Assembly: GCA_008080745.1 (NCBI GenBank)
Contig: SHMX01000007.1
Span: forward strand, 1-64,000
DNA from: Candidatus Thorarchaeota archaeon
Lineage (GTDB): Archaea > Asgardarchaeota > Thorarchaeia > Thorarchaeales > Thorarchaeaceae
Reading direction: 5' to 3'
DNA: 64,000 bases
How positions within the stretch are numbered: position 1 is the first letter of the stretch; each line of letters begins with the position of its first letter. Under the pieces are notes generated by a model, which saw only the letters and a program-made list of their open reading frames with translations, made no database searches and was not told the origin of the DNA. Position numbers and translations under genes: made by a program. Positions 1 to 8,863 of the stretch are shown piece after piece.

Positions 1-590
1 ATGTCATGATTGCACAGGTCATGGAGGAGCTGGAGGACACTGGAGACCAGGACATTCGCCTACTAGCAAGCATTCCTGGGATAGGACTTCCTAGTGCAGC
101 TGTGCTCAAGGCTGAGATAGGAACCATCGAGCGCTTCAAGACCCCGGAGAACCTATCATCCTATGCAGGCCTGGCACCCCGGGTCCACCAGTCTGGAAGT
201 GTGCTGAAGACGGGTCGGGTCAGTCGTCGGTGTAATCATCACATCAAGACCACCATGTATCTGGTATCTCAAGTCTGTGCACGATACGGTCCTGAACATC
301 TGAGAGGGTTTCACCAGACCCTCAAAGCGAAGAAGGGGTATCAGGTTGCCACGGTAGCTCTGGCAAGACGGATGATGGTGATCATCTGGAAGATGTTAAA
401 GACAGGCAAGTCCTTCCAGAGTGTCCATCAAGAGGAGCTGCTGGAACGAAAGCGGAAAAAGATCCGGTATGAGACCAGACGATTGAAGAGATTACGACAG
501 AGCTATGGAGTTAAGGAGTTCAGGGAGATGATCCGACAAGTCATGCAGCATGACCAGACCATACTCTCTTCGTAGTCCTACCTCTTACTC
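1..590 (+). mobile_element. IS110-family insertion sequence, right part only
   Basis: The window opens inside an IS110-type element; its left part lies outside. After the transposase stop at 575 only about 15-35 bases remain before sequence matching a host gene begins, so the right non-coding end is very short. In IS110-group elements the long non-coding end that encodes the bridge RNA lies upstream of the transposase, which would put it beyond the left edge here. No inverted repeats are visible, as expected for this family. The exact right boundary (about 580-600) is inferred from where similarity to the neighbouring regulators starts. Confidence 0.75.
3..575 (+). CDS. IS110-family transposase, C-terminal part
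   Basis: The reading frame is open to the left edge, so the N-terminal RuvC-like DEDD domain is off-window. The visible part is the Transposase_20 (IS116/IS110/IS902) domain: a helix-hairpin-helix-like stretch with 'SIPGIGLPSAAVLKAEIG', then 'FKTPENLSSYAGLAPRVHQSG' in two adjoining pieces with the conserved Ser/Gly-rich segment, then 'HHIKTTMYLVSQ', and a basic C-terminal tail. This domain supplies the catalytic serine used with the DEDD domain in bridge-RNA-guided recombination in characterised members. No stop or frameshift is seen in the visible portion, so this half looks intact. Confidence 0.9.
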   Translation, partial: VMIAQVMEELEDTGDQDIRLLASIPGIGLPSAAVLKAEIGTIERFKTPENLSSYAGLAPRVHQSGSVLKTGRVSRRCNHHIKTTMYLVSQVCARYGPEHLRGFHQTLKAKKGYQVATVALARRMMVIIWKMLKTGKSFQSVHQEELLERKRKKIRYETRRLKRLRQSYGVKEFREMIRQVMQHDQTILSS

Positions 591-613
591 ATAGAAAGTT
601 TGTCCAACTAGCA

Positions 614-913
614 ATGATCGGTGCAAAGATTGATGTTCGTATAAGCGATTTGACCGAACCGATATATCAGTTCGCTGAATTAAATAAATCGTCTATGGTT
701 ATTATCTCTAATGCTTCTCCTATCACTGCTGCTTGGATGACTCGCAATTTCAATCCTGATTTAATCGACAATGCTACCGAAACTTTTGACGAAGCATGGG
801 AACAATCCATATCAATCCTTGAAATAACGTCTGAAAATTTCAAAAAAATTGGCGCGTCATTGGATACTGTCCTCTCTAAGGCTGCACGGGAAGTCACCAA
901 ATCTAAGGACTGA
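614..913 (+). pseudogene. 3' remnant of a third TrmB-like regulator cut by the IS element
   Basis: This 99-residue frame has no recognised domain alone, but its first part aligns with the C-terminal ends of the two genes that follow. 'AMIGAKIDVRISDL' lies against 'AIESGNLQIRLLPDK', 'SSMVIISNASPI' against 'IRMILILSDKQK', and 'ATETFDEAWEQS' against 'AIKTFDQLWTES'. The frame stays open upstream into the insertion sequence (to 554), as expected when an element lands inside a gene. It has an extra tail of about 35 residues not shared by the paralogues. The ATG at 614 has no convincing ribosome site. The next gene starts 5 nt after its stop, so a three-paralogue operon probably lost its first member's N-terminal DNA-binding half. 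Confidence 0.65.
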
Positions 914-918
914 GCATC

Positions 919-1806
919 ATGTTTGAGAATGATTCGGAATTATTTGCATTTCTGGGCATTGACCTTAATTCGGTCAGAATGGATATTCTCTCCGCCATAA
1001 TTAAGACACAAGGTATGACTGGCTCTACATTTGAGGATATCATGGAGCAACTTCTTTACGTTCGAGGAAAAAAGGCTAACGAATCTTTGGTATATCGTAG
1101 TCTAAGTGAATTGGAGGATATAGGTTTCATTTCAATTGACAAATCAGAACACATTCACATTTACAGTTCCGGATTTGATCATCTTGAGCATGTTCTGAGT
1201 CAAAGGTTACCAGCATCCATTAATGAGCTAAGATTGGAACAGGAAACCATTGAAAAGAAAATAAAAATGATTAGAAATGCTGAGGGTATCGACCTAGCGA
1301 AACATATGGTAGAAATTCTAACTGGGAAAAAAACCGAGCAGCAATCCCGCTTTGCGTTAGGATTATCCAACATTTTTCGACTACTCTCTGCCGAAATATT
1401 CGCAAATGTTGGTTATAATGATGTGATTCGAATCTCCTTGGGATGGGGCAGTCCGGAGGTGGAGGACCATCTCATAGCTGATGATAAGCTTGAAGGTCTT
1501 CTGGAATTTAACACCAATATTCGAATACTTGTTTCCATGGATTGGAAATTTCATGAACCACTTATTTCTTTGATATACCTTAAAAGATCAGAGGGCTTTA
1601 ATATTGAGATTAGAAGACGAACGCATTTTCATGGTACATACCAATTTCTAAGTCATAATGATGAAAATCTTGTTCTAATCACATCTGAAAAACCTCTGTC
1701 GGCAGCATTCATTCCGGAACATGCTAATCGGATTCTAGTTGCCGATGCAATTCGGGTTTTTGATAAAGAATTCTCAGACGCATCTATCATTTCGGAGGGT
1801 CCCTGA
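919..1806 (+). CDS. TrmB-like winged-helix regulator (paralogue A)
   Basis: A 295-residue soluble protein. Residues ~15-95 look like a winged-helix DNA-binding domain: 'RMDILSAIIKTQGMTGSTFE' reads as the first helices and 'SLVYRSLSELEDIGFISI' as recognition helix and wing entry. A helical linker follows (~100-130), then an alpha/beta domain ending in 'LVLITSEKPLSAAFIPEHA'. This layout matches archaeal TrmB-type regulators with a ligand-binding or PLD-like C-terminal domain; the ligand cannot be read from sequence. It is clearly paralogous to the gene at 1806 and the remnant at 614. Its stop TGA overlaps the next ATG by one base, so the two are translated together. The family assignment is by layout, not by a diagnostic motif. 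Confidence 0.6.
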   Translation: MFENDSELFAFLGIDLNSVRMDILSAIIKTQGMTGSTFEDIMEQLLYVRGKKANESLVYRSLSELEDIGFISIDKSEHIHIYSSGFDHLEHVLSQRLPASINELRLEQETIEKKIKMIRNAEGIDLAKHMVEILTGKKTEQQSRFALGLSNIFRLLSAEIFANVGYNDVIRISLGWGSPEVEDHLIADDKLEGLLEFNTNIRILVSMDWKFHEPLISLIYLKRSEGFNIEIRRRTHFHGTYQFLSHNDENLVLITSEKPLSAAFIPEHANRILVADAIRVFDKEFSDASIISEGP

Positions 1807-2744
1807 TGAATTTGGAAAAGGCAAAATCGATTCTTAGCACCGTAGGAGTCAAAGAAAATTCCCGTGATATACAAATTTTGAAACAGATGCTATTATTGTC
1901 TCATATACCTACCAAACCCTTGATATTCCGAGAGATTATGGATTACATAAATGAAGAACGAAAAGCTGACAATGAGAGCCCGTTCTCGCGTGGTTGGATA
2001 AGCAAATGCTTGAATAGTCTAGTGGATCGACATTTTGTTCACAAAGATAGCCTCGGAAGTCCTTACAAATATTCAGTTACTCTGGAAACTCTTAGTGATG
2101 GAATCCACCAAGCCTGTCAAGAGTATATTTCCATCTTGGAAAAACAAAATAGCGAAATAGGAAGAAAACTTGCACACCTCCGTTCGGTTGATCCTTTGTC
2201 TTTAGCAAGAGATCTCTATCGTACTCTCTCTGGGACTGAATACATTTCTCCTGGTGGAATTGATGGTGTTGTGGGAGTAAGCAATGCAATAATTTCAGGG
2301 ATTATCGAACCAGCTCAAGAATCCGATATTCTTCGCGTATTTGGGCATTATTATCTGGTTCGGTCGGGTATTGAAATCGGACCTATTCAGAAACAATTAG
2401 TTGGAGCATCTCTCCGAGGAGTTAAAACCTTAATCTTACTCTCCCCCCCAGAGTCTCAAAACAATATTGTTGAACTCATTAGGAGCTCTATTACTTCCTA
2501 TCAGAAGCCTCTGAATCTCGCTATAGAATCTGGAAATCTTCAGATTCGTCTACTTCCAGATAAAAAACGAACCTATCGTGGAATCATTCTTAACGACATT
2601 CGAATGATTTTGATTCTTAGTGATAAACAAAAACCTGATTCAGGTGTCTTTATTACTCCAGACTCAAACACTCCACTCATTCTTGCTGCCATTAAGACCT
2701 TCGATCAACTCTGGACTGAATCTCATCCACTGGATTTTTCCTAG
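1806..2744 (+). CDS. TrmB-like winged-helix regulator (paralogue B)
   Basis: A 312-residue paralogue of the preceding gene, joined to it by a TGATG overlap. The N-terminal winged helix spans ~20-100, with 'RGWISKCLNSLVDRHFVHKD' as likely recognition helix and wing. 'LARDLYRTLSG' near residue 135 aligns with 'LAKHMVEILTG' in paralogue A and marks the start of the second domain. The C-terminus 'ILILSDKQKPDSGVFITPD' is the segment shared with the remnant at 614. Its TAG stop (2742-2744) interlocks with the TAG stop of the convergent DHH gene, so the two transcripts overlap at their 3' ends. Regulated targets are unknown; self-regulation or control of neighbouring genes is possible. Confidence 0.6.
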   Translation: MNLEKAKSILSTVGVKENSRDIQILKQMLLLSHIPTKPLIFREIMDYINEERKADNESPFSRGWISKCLNSLVDRHFVHKDSLGSPYKYSVTLETLSDGIHQACQEYISILEKQNSEIGRKLAHLRSVDPLSLARDLYRTLSGTEYISPGGIDGVVGVSNAIISGIIEPAQESDILRVFGHYYLVRSGIEIGPIQKQLVGASLRGVKTLILLSPPESQNNIVELIRSSITSYQKPLNLAIESGNLQIRLLPDKKRTYRGIILNDIRMILILSDKQKPDSGVFITPDSNTPLILAAIKTFDQLWTESHPLDFS

Positions 2745-3838
2745 TCCTGACTCTGTTTTTCAGCAATCCAAGATTGATCCTTACTTAGAATATTATAGAT
2801 ATCTGCACAGACTGCTTCAAAGTCGTCATATAGTCCATACTCTCCACCTGCGGCATATGGATGTCCTCCTCCTTTGAAAATTTTAGCAGCCTCGTTACAA
2901 AGTACCTTTTCACTACCTCTTCTGAATCCAAGCATTCCACCTTGGCTAAGTGTAATCAGAAGATCTGCTAGTGGGTATTTTTTCCCCTCTAATTCGAGAT
3001 TCTCAGAATCTGCCAGATATGTACCTAGGTCGGTGGTCGTTACCCCTGTTGGAATCTCAACAATTCTTACCAGTACATCATTTATTTCTTGGTCGCAATG
3101 GCCAGCAAAGGCCTTTCTCATCTTCTTTGCCTTATCCTTTCTATAATGGTGGACCTGTTTAGCGAGAAGATTATCGCGCAATTGATTACGTTTAGAATCC
3201 CAAACACCTGCAATTCCATTTTCACTAAGGGACATTAGCAGTGGTTTGAGAGCATCTGTGATGTCGTGTCTTCTATCAATTGCACCGAATCTGATCACTG
3301 ATACTGCATCTGTAAGAGCATTTGCAGCTGGTATAGCTCGTTCGTTGAAATCAGTATCATGAGCAATTGCAGCCAATTCTCCACTGATGATGTCCCGAGG
3401 CATTAAGACTTTGTAAGCGATTTCAGCCGCGCAGAAATCATGATTTATTTTTACTACCGGCTTTCTATCCAATTGAAGAATTGCCTTAATGGCTTCCTTT
3501 GACCACTGATGGTGGTCCAACCATACCACTCGACAATTCTGAGAGACGGCCTTCGATAGTGCATTTTGAACGGCCTCTAGGTAGTTTGCATCTAACCCCA
3601 AATCCGTAACAACGATGAGGGTATCGCGCAATCCCGTGACCTTTGAAAAAGCATAATCGAATGAACCGTAGTCAGTAAGAAGTACATCAAAATCCAGATT
3701 TTTTTGTTTAGCATATCTGGCTACAATTGCAGCTGCACAAAGTCCATCTACGTCTTTATCGTGGCTGATTGAGAACACGGATTGGAGTTTTTTTCCTCGT
3801 GTCTCGTCTTTTTTGCTCATGGTTGCTCGAATTTGCAA
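2741..3838 (-). CDS. DHH/DHHA1 phosphoesterase (RecJ-like)
   Basis: A DHH-superfamily Mn-dependent phosphoesterase. Motif I is HDKDVDG (26-32), motif II TDLG (78-81), motif III the namesake DHH (108-110), and motif IV HDTDF (160-164). The DHHA1 substrate-binding domain carries GGGHPYAAGG near 323-332. Archaeal members act as single-strand nucleases or nano-RNA/cyclic dinucleotide phosphodiesterases; which applies here is not clear. The first possible start is a TTG at 3838, seven bases after AAGGGT; an ATG at 3820 (residue 7) is an equally reasonable start. All metal-binding motifs are present. It is divergent from iorA across a short promoter region. Confidence 0.85.
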   Translation of the reverse strand: MQIRATMSKKDETRGKKLQSVFSISHDKDVDGLCAAAIVARYAKQKNLDFDVLLTDYGSFDYAFSKVTGLRDTLIVVTDLGLDANYLEAVQNALSKAVSQNCRVVWLDHHQWSKEAIKAILQLDRKPVVKINHDFCAAEIAYKVLMPRDIISGELAAIAHDTDFNERAIPAANALTDAVSVIRFGAIDRRHDITDALKPLLMSLSENGIAGVWDSKRNQLRDNLLAKQVHHYRKDKAKKMRKAFAGHCDQEINDVLVRIVEIPTGVTTTDLGTYLADSENLELEGKKYPLADLLITLSQGGMLGFRRGSEKVLCNEAAKIFKGGGHPYAAGGEYGLYDDFEAVCADIYNILSKDQSWIAEKQSQD

Positions 3839-3916
3839 TGTAATTACCCTTTTTCATTGTTTTCTATCAGGAATGGTCTAAAGGAAACTATTTTCTGCTG
3901 TTTTTGAGTTCATATC

Positions 3917-5785
3917 ATGAGTTCGGTTACTATGGACGAATCCCCCAATTCTGAAGAAATCATGAGTGGGAATGTGGCATTTGCAAAAGGTGCTATTCAT
4001 GCTGGCGTTGGATTTTGTACCTCTTATCCCGGCACTCCGTCAACTGAGATTACGGAAACTCTATTGCAATATCGTAATGAAACTGGGATGATTGTGGAGT
4101 GGAGTGTAAATGAGAAGGTAGCTTTGGAGTCTGCTGCCGGGGCCAGCTGGATGGGTATTCCCTCTTTGTGTGTAATGAAATCACTCGGACTCAATGTTGC
4201 AGCTGATTTTCTACTCAATTTGAATCTATCAGGAGTTGGTGAAGGAGGTCTCGTGATTATTGTTTGTGATGACCCCAAGGGGCACAGTTCAAGTAACGAA
4301 CAGGACTCAAGATTCTATGCCAAAGCCGCACAAATTCCTTTATTCGAACCCAGTACACCTCAACAGGCTAAAGATGTAGTTGCACATGCTCTTGAACTCT
4401 CTCAAATTTTTCGTGTACCTGTCTTGATACGAAGCACAACCCGTCTCTCTCATTCCGGTGCCCTTGTGTCATCAAGTCCTTTTTCTTCACACTTGTGGGT
4501 ACCATCCCAGAATCTTCCATCTGGTTTATACAACGTTCCGAATCCGGAAAAACAGCACAGAGAGCTGATGGAAAAGCTTGAGTTGATTCAGGATAAATTT
4601 GATAACCATATTATGAATTCTCCGCCAAAAGAATGGAAAGATATCTTGTTTGTAGCAACAGGTGTGTGTCAGAAATACGTGGAGGAAGCTATGAAATACA
4701 TCGAAGAGGATGTAAGTTTCTTTGGCATTGTCACCACATATCCTGTTCCACACAAACTAATCCACGAATGTCTTAAGCATTCTAAACGGATTTTCTTTTT
4801 TGAGGAAAACGATGCCTTTGTCGAAGATCAATTCCGTATCGTGGCATCACTAGAAAATTCACCCTGTATTCTTGATGGTAAGCATAGCGGCCTAGTACCT
4901 TTTTCCGGAGAGATGAATGTGGATTTGGTATTAGAAGCTCTACGGGATTTCATGACCCCTAAGAAGGAAGCAGAGTATGAAGCTGTTCCTGTACTTGATA
5001 GCCGTTCACTCCTAATTCCACGTCCACTGACTTTCTGTGCAGGTTGTACTCATCGCAATGTCTACTATGCTCTTCAACGAGTACGAAAGAGATTGAAAGG
5101 CAAATTGGTAGTAACTGGTGATATTGGCTGTTATTCGTTGGGTGTATTTTATCATAATTCTATGGAAACCATGCAATCTATGGGCTCTGGTATTGGGACT
5201 GCTAATGGGATAGCACGCTTGGCTGATTTTGCACTTGACTCCAAGGTTGTTTCTCTTGCTGGCGATTCTACGTTCTTTCATGCATGCATACCTGCGCTGA
5301 TCAATGCACGTCATAAGAATGTAGATTTGACATTTCTCATCTTGGACAATTCCACTACTGCAATGACCGGATTTCAATCCCATCCTGGAGCAGCTGAACA
5401 AGACGAATCCGATAGGATTGTGGAAATCGAAGATATTGTTCGTTCTATCGGTCCGGATTCATTCATTCGAATAGGAGCGACAGATGTGGTTGATTTGACT
5501 GATGTAATGCATGCAACAATAAAACAACCCGGGCTCAAAGTCATGCTCATCGATAGCATCTGCCGACTTGAACGAAAAAGAAAGCAGCAACCACAAGAGG
5601 GGAGCATTCGTATAGAAACTTCTCTCTGTCAAGGCGAATCATGCAGACTCTGTGTGAGTGAATATGGATGTCCAGCTATCACTTGGTCCTCAGATAGTGA
5701 GACTGCGGAGATTCTGGATCATCTTTGTGTACAATGTGGTTCCTGCATTGCCATATGTCCTCAACGTGCTATTCAGGAGGAATAG
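3917..5785 (+). CDS. iorA: Indolepyruvate:ferredoxin oxidoreductase, alpha subunit
   Basis: The large subunit of indolepyruvate ferredoxin oxidoreductase oxidatively decarboxylates aryl-pyruvates from aromatic amino acids to aryl-acetyl-CoA and reduces ferredoxin. Residues 37-44 (YPGTPSTE) belong to the pyrimidine-binding domain. The TPP/Mg site is GDIGCYSLG (~401-409), followed by GDSTFFHACIPAL and the Asn of ILDNSTTAMTG. The C-terminus (from ~571) is a two-cluster ferredoxin domain with cysteines in CQGESCRLC and CVQCGSCIAICP. Length (622) is normal for the family. It is followed two bases later by iorB, in the usual order. A T-rich TATA-like stretch lies shortly before the start, so the transcript is probably nearly leaderless. 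Confidence 0.95.
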   Translation: MSSVTMDESPNSEEIMSGNVAFAKGAIHAGVGFCTSYPGTPSTEITETLLQYRNETGMIVEWSVNEKVALESAAGASWMGIPSLCVMKSLGLNVAADFLLNLNLSGVGEGGLVIIVCDDPKGHSSSNEQDSRFYAKAAQIPLFEPSTPQQAKDVVAHALELSQIFRVPVLIRSTTRLSHSGALVSSSPFSSHLWVPSQNLPSGLYNVPNPEKQHRELMEKLELIQDKFDNHIMNSPPKEWKDILFVATGVCQKYVEEAMKYIEEDVSFFGIVTTYPVPHKLIHECLKHSKRIFFFEENDAFVEDQFRIVASLENSPCILDGKHSGLVPFSGEMNVDLVLEALRDFMTPKKEAEYEAVPVLDSRSLLIPRPLTFCAGCTHRNVYYALQRVRKRLKGKLVVTGDIGCYSLGVFYHNSMETMQSMGSGIGTANGIARLADFALDSKVVSLAGDSTFFHACIPALINARHKNVDLTFLILDNSTTAMTGFQSHPGAAEQDESDRIVEIEDIVRSIGPDSFIRIGATDVVDLTDVMHATIKQPGLKVMLIDSICRLERKRKQQPQEGSIRIETSLCQGESCRLCVSEYGCPAITWSSDSETAEILDHLCVQCGSCIAICPQRAIQEE

Positions 5786-5787
5786 AT

Positions 5788-6381
5788 GTGCAGAATCCAT
5801 TCAATATTCTGATAGCTGGAGTTGGTGGACAAGGTAATGTAACAAGTGGGAAGATTCTTGCAACTGCAGCTCAGCGTGAAGGATTGCGTCCAGTTATTGG
5901 GGAGACCTTCGGGGCATCAAGAAGAGGTGGTACTGTCTATACACATGTCCGCATTGGAGATACCGATTTAGGACCTTTGATTCCCGTTGGTAGACTTCAT
6001 GTTCTACTTGGTCTGGAGCCGATGGAAACCCTTCGCGCATCTCTTGAGTTTGCAGGAAGAAATACAATTGTCATTATGAGTTCTGTTTCTATTCCGCCAA
6101 TAGGTGTTCATGCCAGGACAGACGAGTATCCACCCGTAGAATCTATTATATCAAGTCTGGAAAAAATGTGTGCTAGGGTGCATACTGTTGACTCTGATAG
6201 CATACTCCGACCTATCAACGCAATCCGCTCGCTAAATATACTGCTTATTGGTATTATGGCTGGTCTTGGAATTTCACCACTAGGAATAGAATCACTAAGG
6301 TTGGCAATGCTTGATATACTCGGTCCGAGTGACAAGAATTTACAGGCTTTTGAATTGGGGCTATCGGATAATACCGGTTAG
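5788..6381 (+). CDS. iorB: Indolepyruvate:ferredoxin oxidoreductase, beta subunit
   Basis: The small (gamma-type) subunit partnering iorA, 197 residues. It opens with the nucleotide-binding-like 'ILIAGVGGQGNVTSGKIL' typical of the POR-gamma/IorB fold and continues with 'GETFGASRRGGTVYTHVRIG'. I chose the GTG at 5788 because AGGAGG lies at 5775-5780, seven bases upstream. An in-frame ATG further upstream (5725) would overlap the last 60 bases of iorA and lacks such a site. The product with IorA forms the soluble cytoplasmic enzyme of peptide fermentation. Its TAG stop interlocks with the TAA stop of the convergent propeller-GTPase gene. Confidence 0.93.
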   Translation: MQNPFNILIAGVGGQGNVTSGKILATAAQREGLRPVIGETFGASRRGGTVYTHVRIGDTDLGPLIPVGRLHVLLGLEPMETLRASLEFAGRNTIVIMSSVSIPPIGVHARTDEYPPVESIISSLEKMCARVHTVDSDSILRPINAIRSLNILLIGIMAGLGISPLGIESLRLAMLDILGPSDKNLQAFELGLSDNTG

Positions 6382-8687
6382 TCCTTTACACCTTTCTTCT
6401 TGGCTTCAGCATTCTTCTTTGCCTCTCGCCACATTAATTCTGCTAGAACTGTGAACATGTCTGCTACACCCTCACCTGTCTTTGCAGAACTCTCCATATA
6501 CAGAAAACCTTGGTCCTCTGCCCATTTCTTCGCTTCTTCGGGACTAACAGCTCTATCTGGCAAGTCAATCTTGTTCCCAACACATATCATGGGTACTCGT
6601 GTACCAATGGATGCATCTGCTTCCTCCACCCATTTGTGTAATTCAGCAAAAGATCTACGTCGGGTCACGTCAAATACAAGAATGACACCTGCAGCTCCAG
6701 AATAATACATCTTTCGTACTGCTTTGAATCTCGCCTGTCCTGCTACGTCCCATGCTTGTATCTTGATACCGACTGCGTACTCTGTAGATGGCGGAGATAT
6801 ATGAGCCAATTTTACTGCAAATTGTGAACCTATGGTAGTTTTGTAGTCACGTTCAAACACACCAGTCACATAACGATTTACAAGCGTGGTTTTACCAACT
6901 GCACCCTCTCCTATTACCATGGTCTTAAAGAGGTAAGAATATGCATCAGGAGAGGCATTGGGTCGTACTGGTTTAGGCTCACGTTTTCTGATTTCCACGA
7001 CAAGTTCTGACTCAACTTGTTCCTCCTCAACCTCAGGGGTGACAGTGGTCTCAGGTTCTGTGGTGGTCTCTGCACCCATCATTGATTTAACATCATCCAG
7101 AGCAGCTTTGGCATCGGATTCGCCACCAAAAAGCTGATCTAAGAGGTCTTCTGCTGCTTTCAACGAGTCCTGTGGATTGGTCTTTTGTGCAGTGACCTGT
7201 TCAATCTCTGATTCTGGTATGGATGAGAAACCTGTTCCTTCTGCTGGAGTAAATCTACTTGGGGTTTCAGTCATAGTTGGAGTAAAAACTTCGGGCTCCG
7301 CAGATTCCTCTTCAAGTGAGGTCATCACAGCCTCTCCGTCTCCCTTTTCAATAAGTAGGACGGTTTCCGGTGTAGTAACTTGACTTACCTGCTCATTTTC
7401 TCCTTTCCACATGAGCACAATGGGACGCAGAATTACACTACCTTCTTTCTTTGGAAGTAACTTAATTTCAACAGTCTTTTTCTCTCTAGGGTCAAGGTCA
7501 AATCGCAGTTGCTGATCTGAGACCTCAAGGTGGTCCTTGGGGAACCAATAGATTTTCCCCGAGATTCCAGTCATGGGTGTATCAGTGACGTTCTCTAGGG
7601 TGACTTTTCCAACTAATGGTTTACCTACTGTAGAAGTATGAGGAACATCGAAACTTGGAATCACTTTGTACAGTCCCTCTATGACTTTTAGGGGACCATT
7701 GGAAACACCAACAAGGATTTCCTTTCGTTCGTCACCTTTAGCGTCACCCACACTTAGTGCGAGAATTTTAGAATCAATATCGACAGTGGCTACCAGATTA
7801 AGGTCAGCCATGTATAAGTTATAGAAGTTTATCTTCATATCAGAGGTTGCTATAATAACCTCATCCATATGATCAGCATTGATTTCTTCCATTCTGATAG
7901 ATAGTGCCTTTACATCCTCAAGAGTTGAGAATAGGTCTAATTTGCTCTCCTCGTTTCTATAAATCCGAATTGAACCGTCGTGTGTCACCACACCTAGTTC
8001 CATCTTTCTATCTCCCAGAATGTCTCCCGATGTCACCGATATAACCGGACTAGGAAGTTCAAGAACTGTAATCTGCTCAATCTCACCATCTCTAAGCTTG
8101 AATACCCGTAGTGTCTTATCTCGGTTTCCTGTCACCATCTCATCAATTTCATCGCCTATCACATCACAGGTTCCGATTGCTATGGGCATGTCATCCAATT
8201 GATATTTTGCATATTCGGTGAGTTGATTTTCAGGGGTCAACTTGAGAACTCTTAGTGTGGAGTCGCTACCACCTGCCACAATCTCATTATAATCATCTCC
8301 AGTAACATCTGTGACTACCACCGTTGTTACAAATTTATCTATTGCATGTTCTGCTAAGAGTTCGAATTGTCCATTGACTGCATATCGATATATCTGCACA
8401 GTACCTGTGATACCTGGTGATTCTCCAATGCCTACGCTTCGTCCTATGACTATCTCATTCTGGCCGTCATTATTCGCATCAGCAATTTTTATTGACAGGA
8501 TACTTCCAGAGAGATCCAATTGTGCCAAGAATTTGTATTCAGTATGGTTAATGCTATAGAGACGTAGAACTCCATCACGACCACCAGTACAGAGTTCAGG
8601 CTCTCCGGAACCAGTAATATCACCTACTGCAATTGCGCTAGTGCTCAAGTCATCAGAAATCTCGGATAGTATTTTGGGCGATGTCAA
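6378..8687 (-). CDS. Seven-blade beta-propeller / Ig-ear-like / Rab-like small GTPase fusion
   Basis: A 769-residue fusion. Residues 1-340 hold seven repeats of the form 'D.tGD..dEIV.G..D..LRV', starting near 19, 65, 123, 171, 217, 263 and 310, i.e. a complete seven-blade propeller. Residues ~345-450 form an all-beta domain (KVTLENVTDTPMTG...KKTVEIKLLPKKEGSV) resembling Ig or adaptin-ear folds. Residues ~450-580 are acidic, Ser/Thr/Pro-rich and probably disordered. Residues ~585-755 are a complete Ras/Rab-type GTPase: G1 GEGAVGKT (593-600), G2 TTIG (617-620), G3 WDVAGQ (646-651), G4 NKID (705-708), G5 SSAK (733-736). No C-terminal prenylation Cys is present. Start: TTG with GAGGT seven bases upstream; no ATG is available. 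Propeller plus ear order recalls BBSome subunits; function is unknown. Confidence 0.9.
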   Translation of the reverse strand: MTSPKILSEISDDLSTSAIAVGDITGSGEPELCTGGRDGVLRLYSINHTEYKFLAQLDLSGSILSIKIADANNDGQNEIVIGRSVGIGESPGITGTVQIYRYAVNGQFELLAEHAIDKFVTTVVVTDVTGDDYNEIVAGGSDSTLRVLKLTPENQLTEYAKYQLDDMPIAIGTCDVIGDEIDEMVTGNRDKTLRVFKLRDGEIEQITVLELPSPVISVTSGDILGDRKMELGVVTHDGSIRIYRNEESKLDLFSTLEDVKALSIRMEEINADHMDEVIIATSDMKINFYNLYMADLNLVATVDIDSKILALSVGDAKGDERKEILVGVSNGPLKVIEGLYKVIPSFDVPHTSTVGKPLVGKVTLENVTDTPMTGISGKIYWFPKDHLEVSDQQLRFDLDPREKKTVEIKLLPKKEGSVILRPIVLMWKGENEQVSQVTTPETVLLIEKGDGEAVMTSLEEESAEPEVFTPTMTETPSRFTPAEGTGFSSIPESEIEQVTAQKTNPQDSLKAAEDLLDQLFGGESDAKAALDDVKSMMGAETTTEPETTVTPEVEEEQVESELVVEIRKREPKPVRPNASPDAYSYLFKTMVIGEGAVGKTTLVNRYVTGVFERDYKTTIGSQFAVKLAHISPPSTEYAVGIKIQAWDVAGQARFKAVRKMYYSGAAGVILVFDVTRRRSFAELHKWVEEADASIGTRVPMICVGNKIDLPDRAVSPEEAKKWAEDQGFLYMESSAKTGEGVADMFTVLAELMWREAKKNAEAKKKGVKD

Positions 8688-8831
8688 ATGGATAACCTCA
8701 ATTATATGCTCAATCTGCTCTAAATTGGACCTGATATTCTCACCAATATGCAGTTTTAATCATCCCTTCTTTGAAGGGAGTCCTTTTCTACTTTGTTCTG
8801 AGGCACACTCAAAATTGTTATGACAGGACAG

Positions 8832-8840
8832 TATTTAACC
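8832..8840 (+). promoter_or_regulatory. TATA-like box for the ABC ATPase gene
   Basis: TATTTAA sits about 27 bases before the GTG at 8864, the distance expected between an archaeal box A and the transcription start. This would make the mRNA essentially leaderless, and indeed no Shine-Dalgarno sequence precedes the GTG. Confidence 0.4.
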
Positions 8841-8863
8841 TAGCTCAGTTGAACATATCGTAG

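Noticed and set aside
5725-5787. Longer iorB start
   Set aside because: It would translate the end of the iorA ferredoxin domain in another frame; the GTG at 5788 has AGGAGG at the proper distance.
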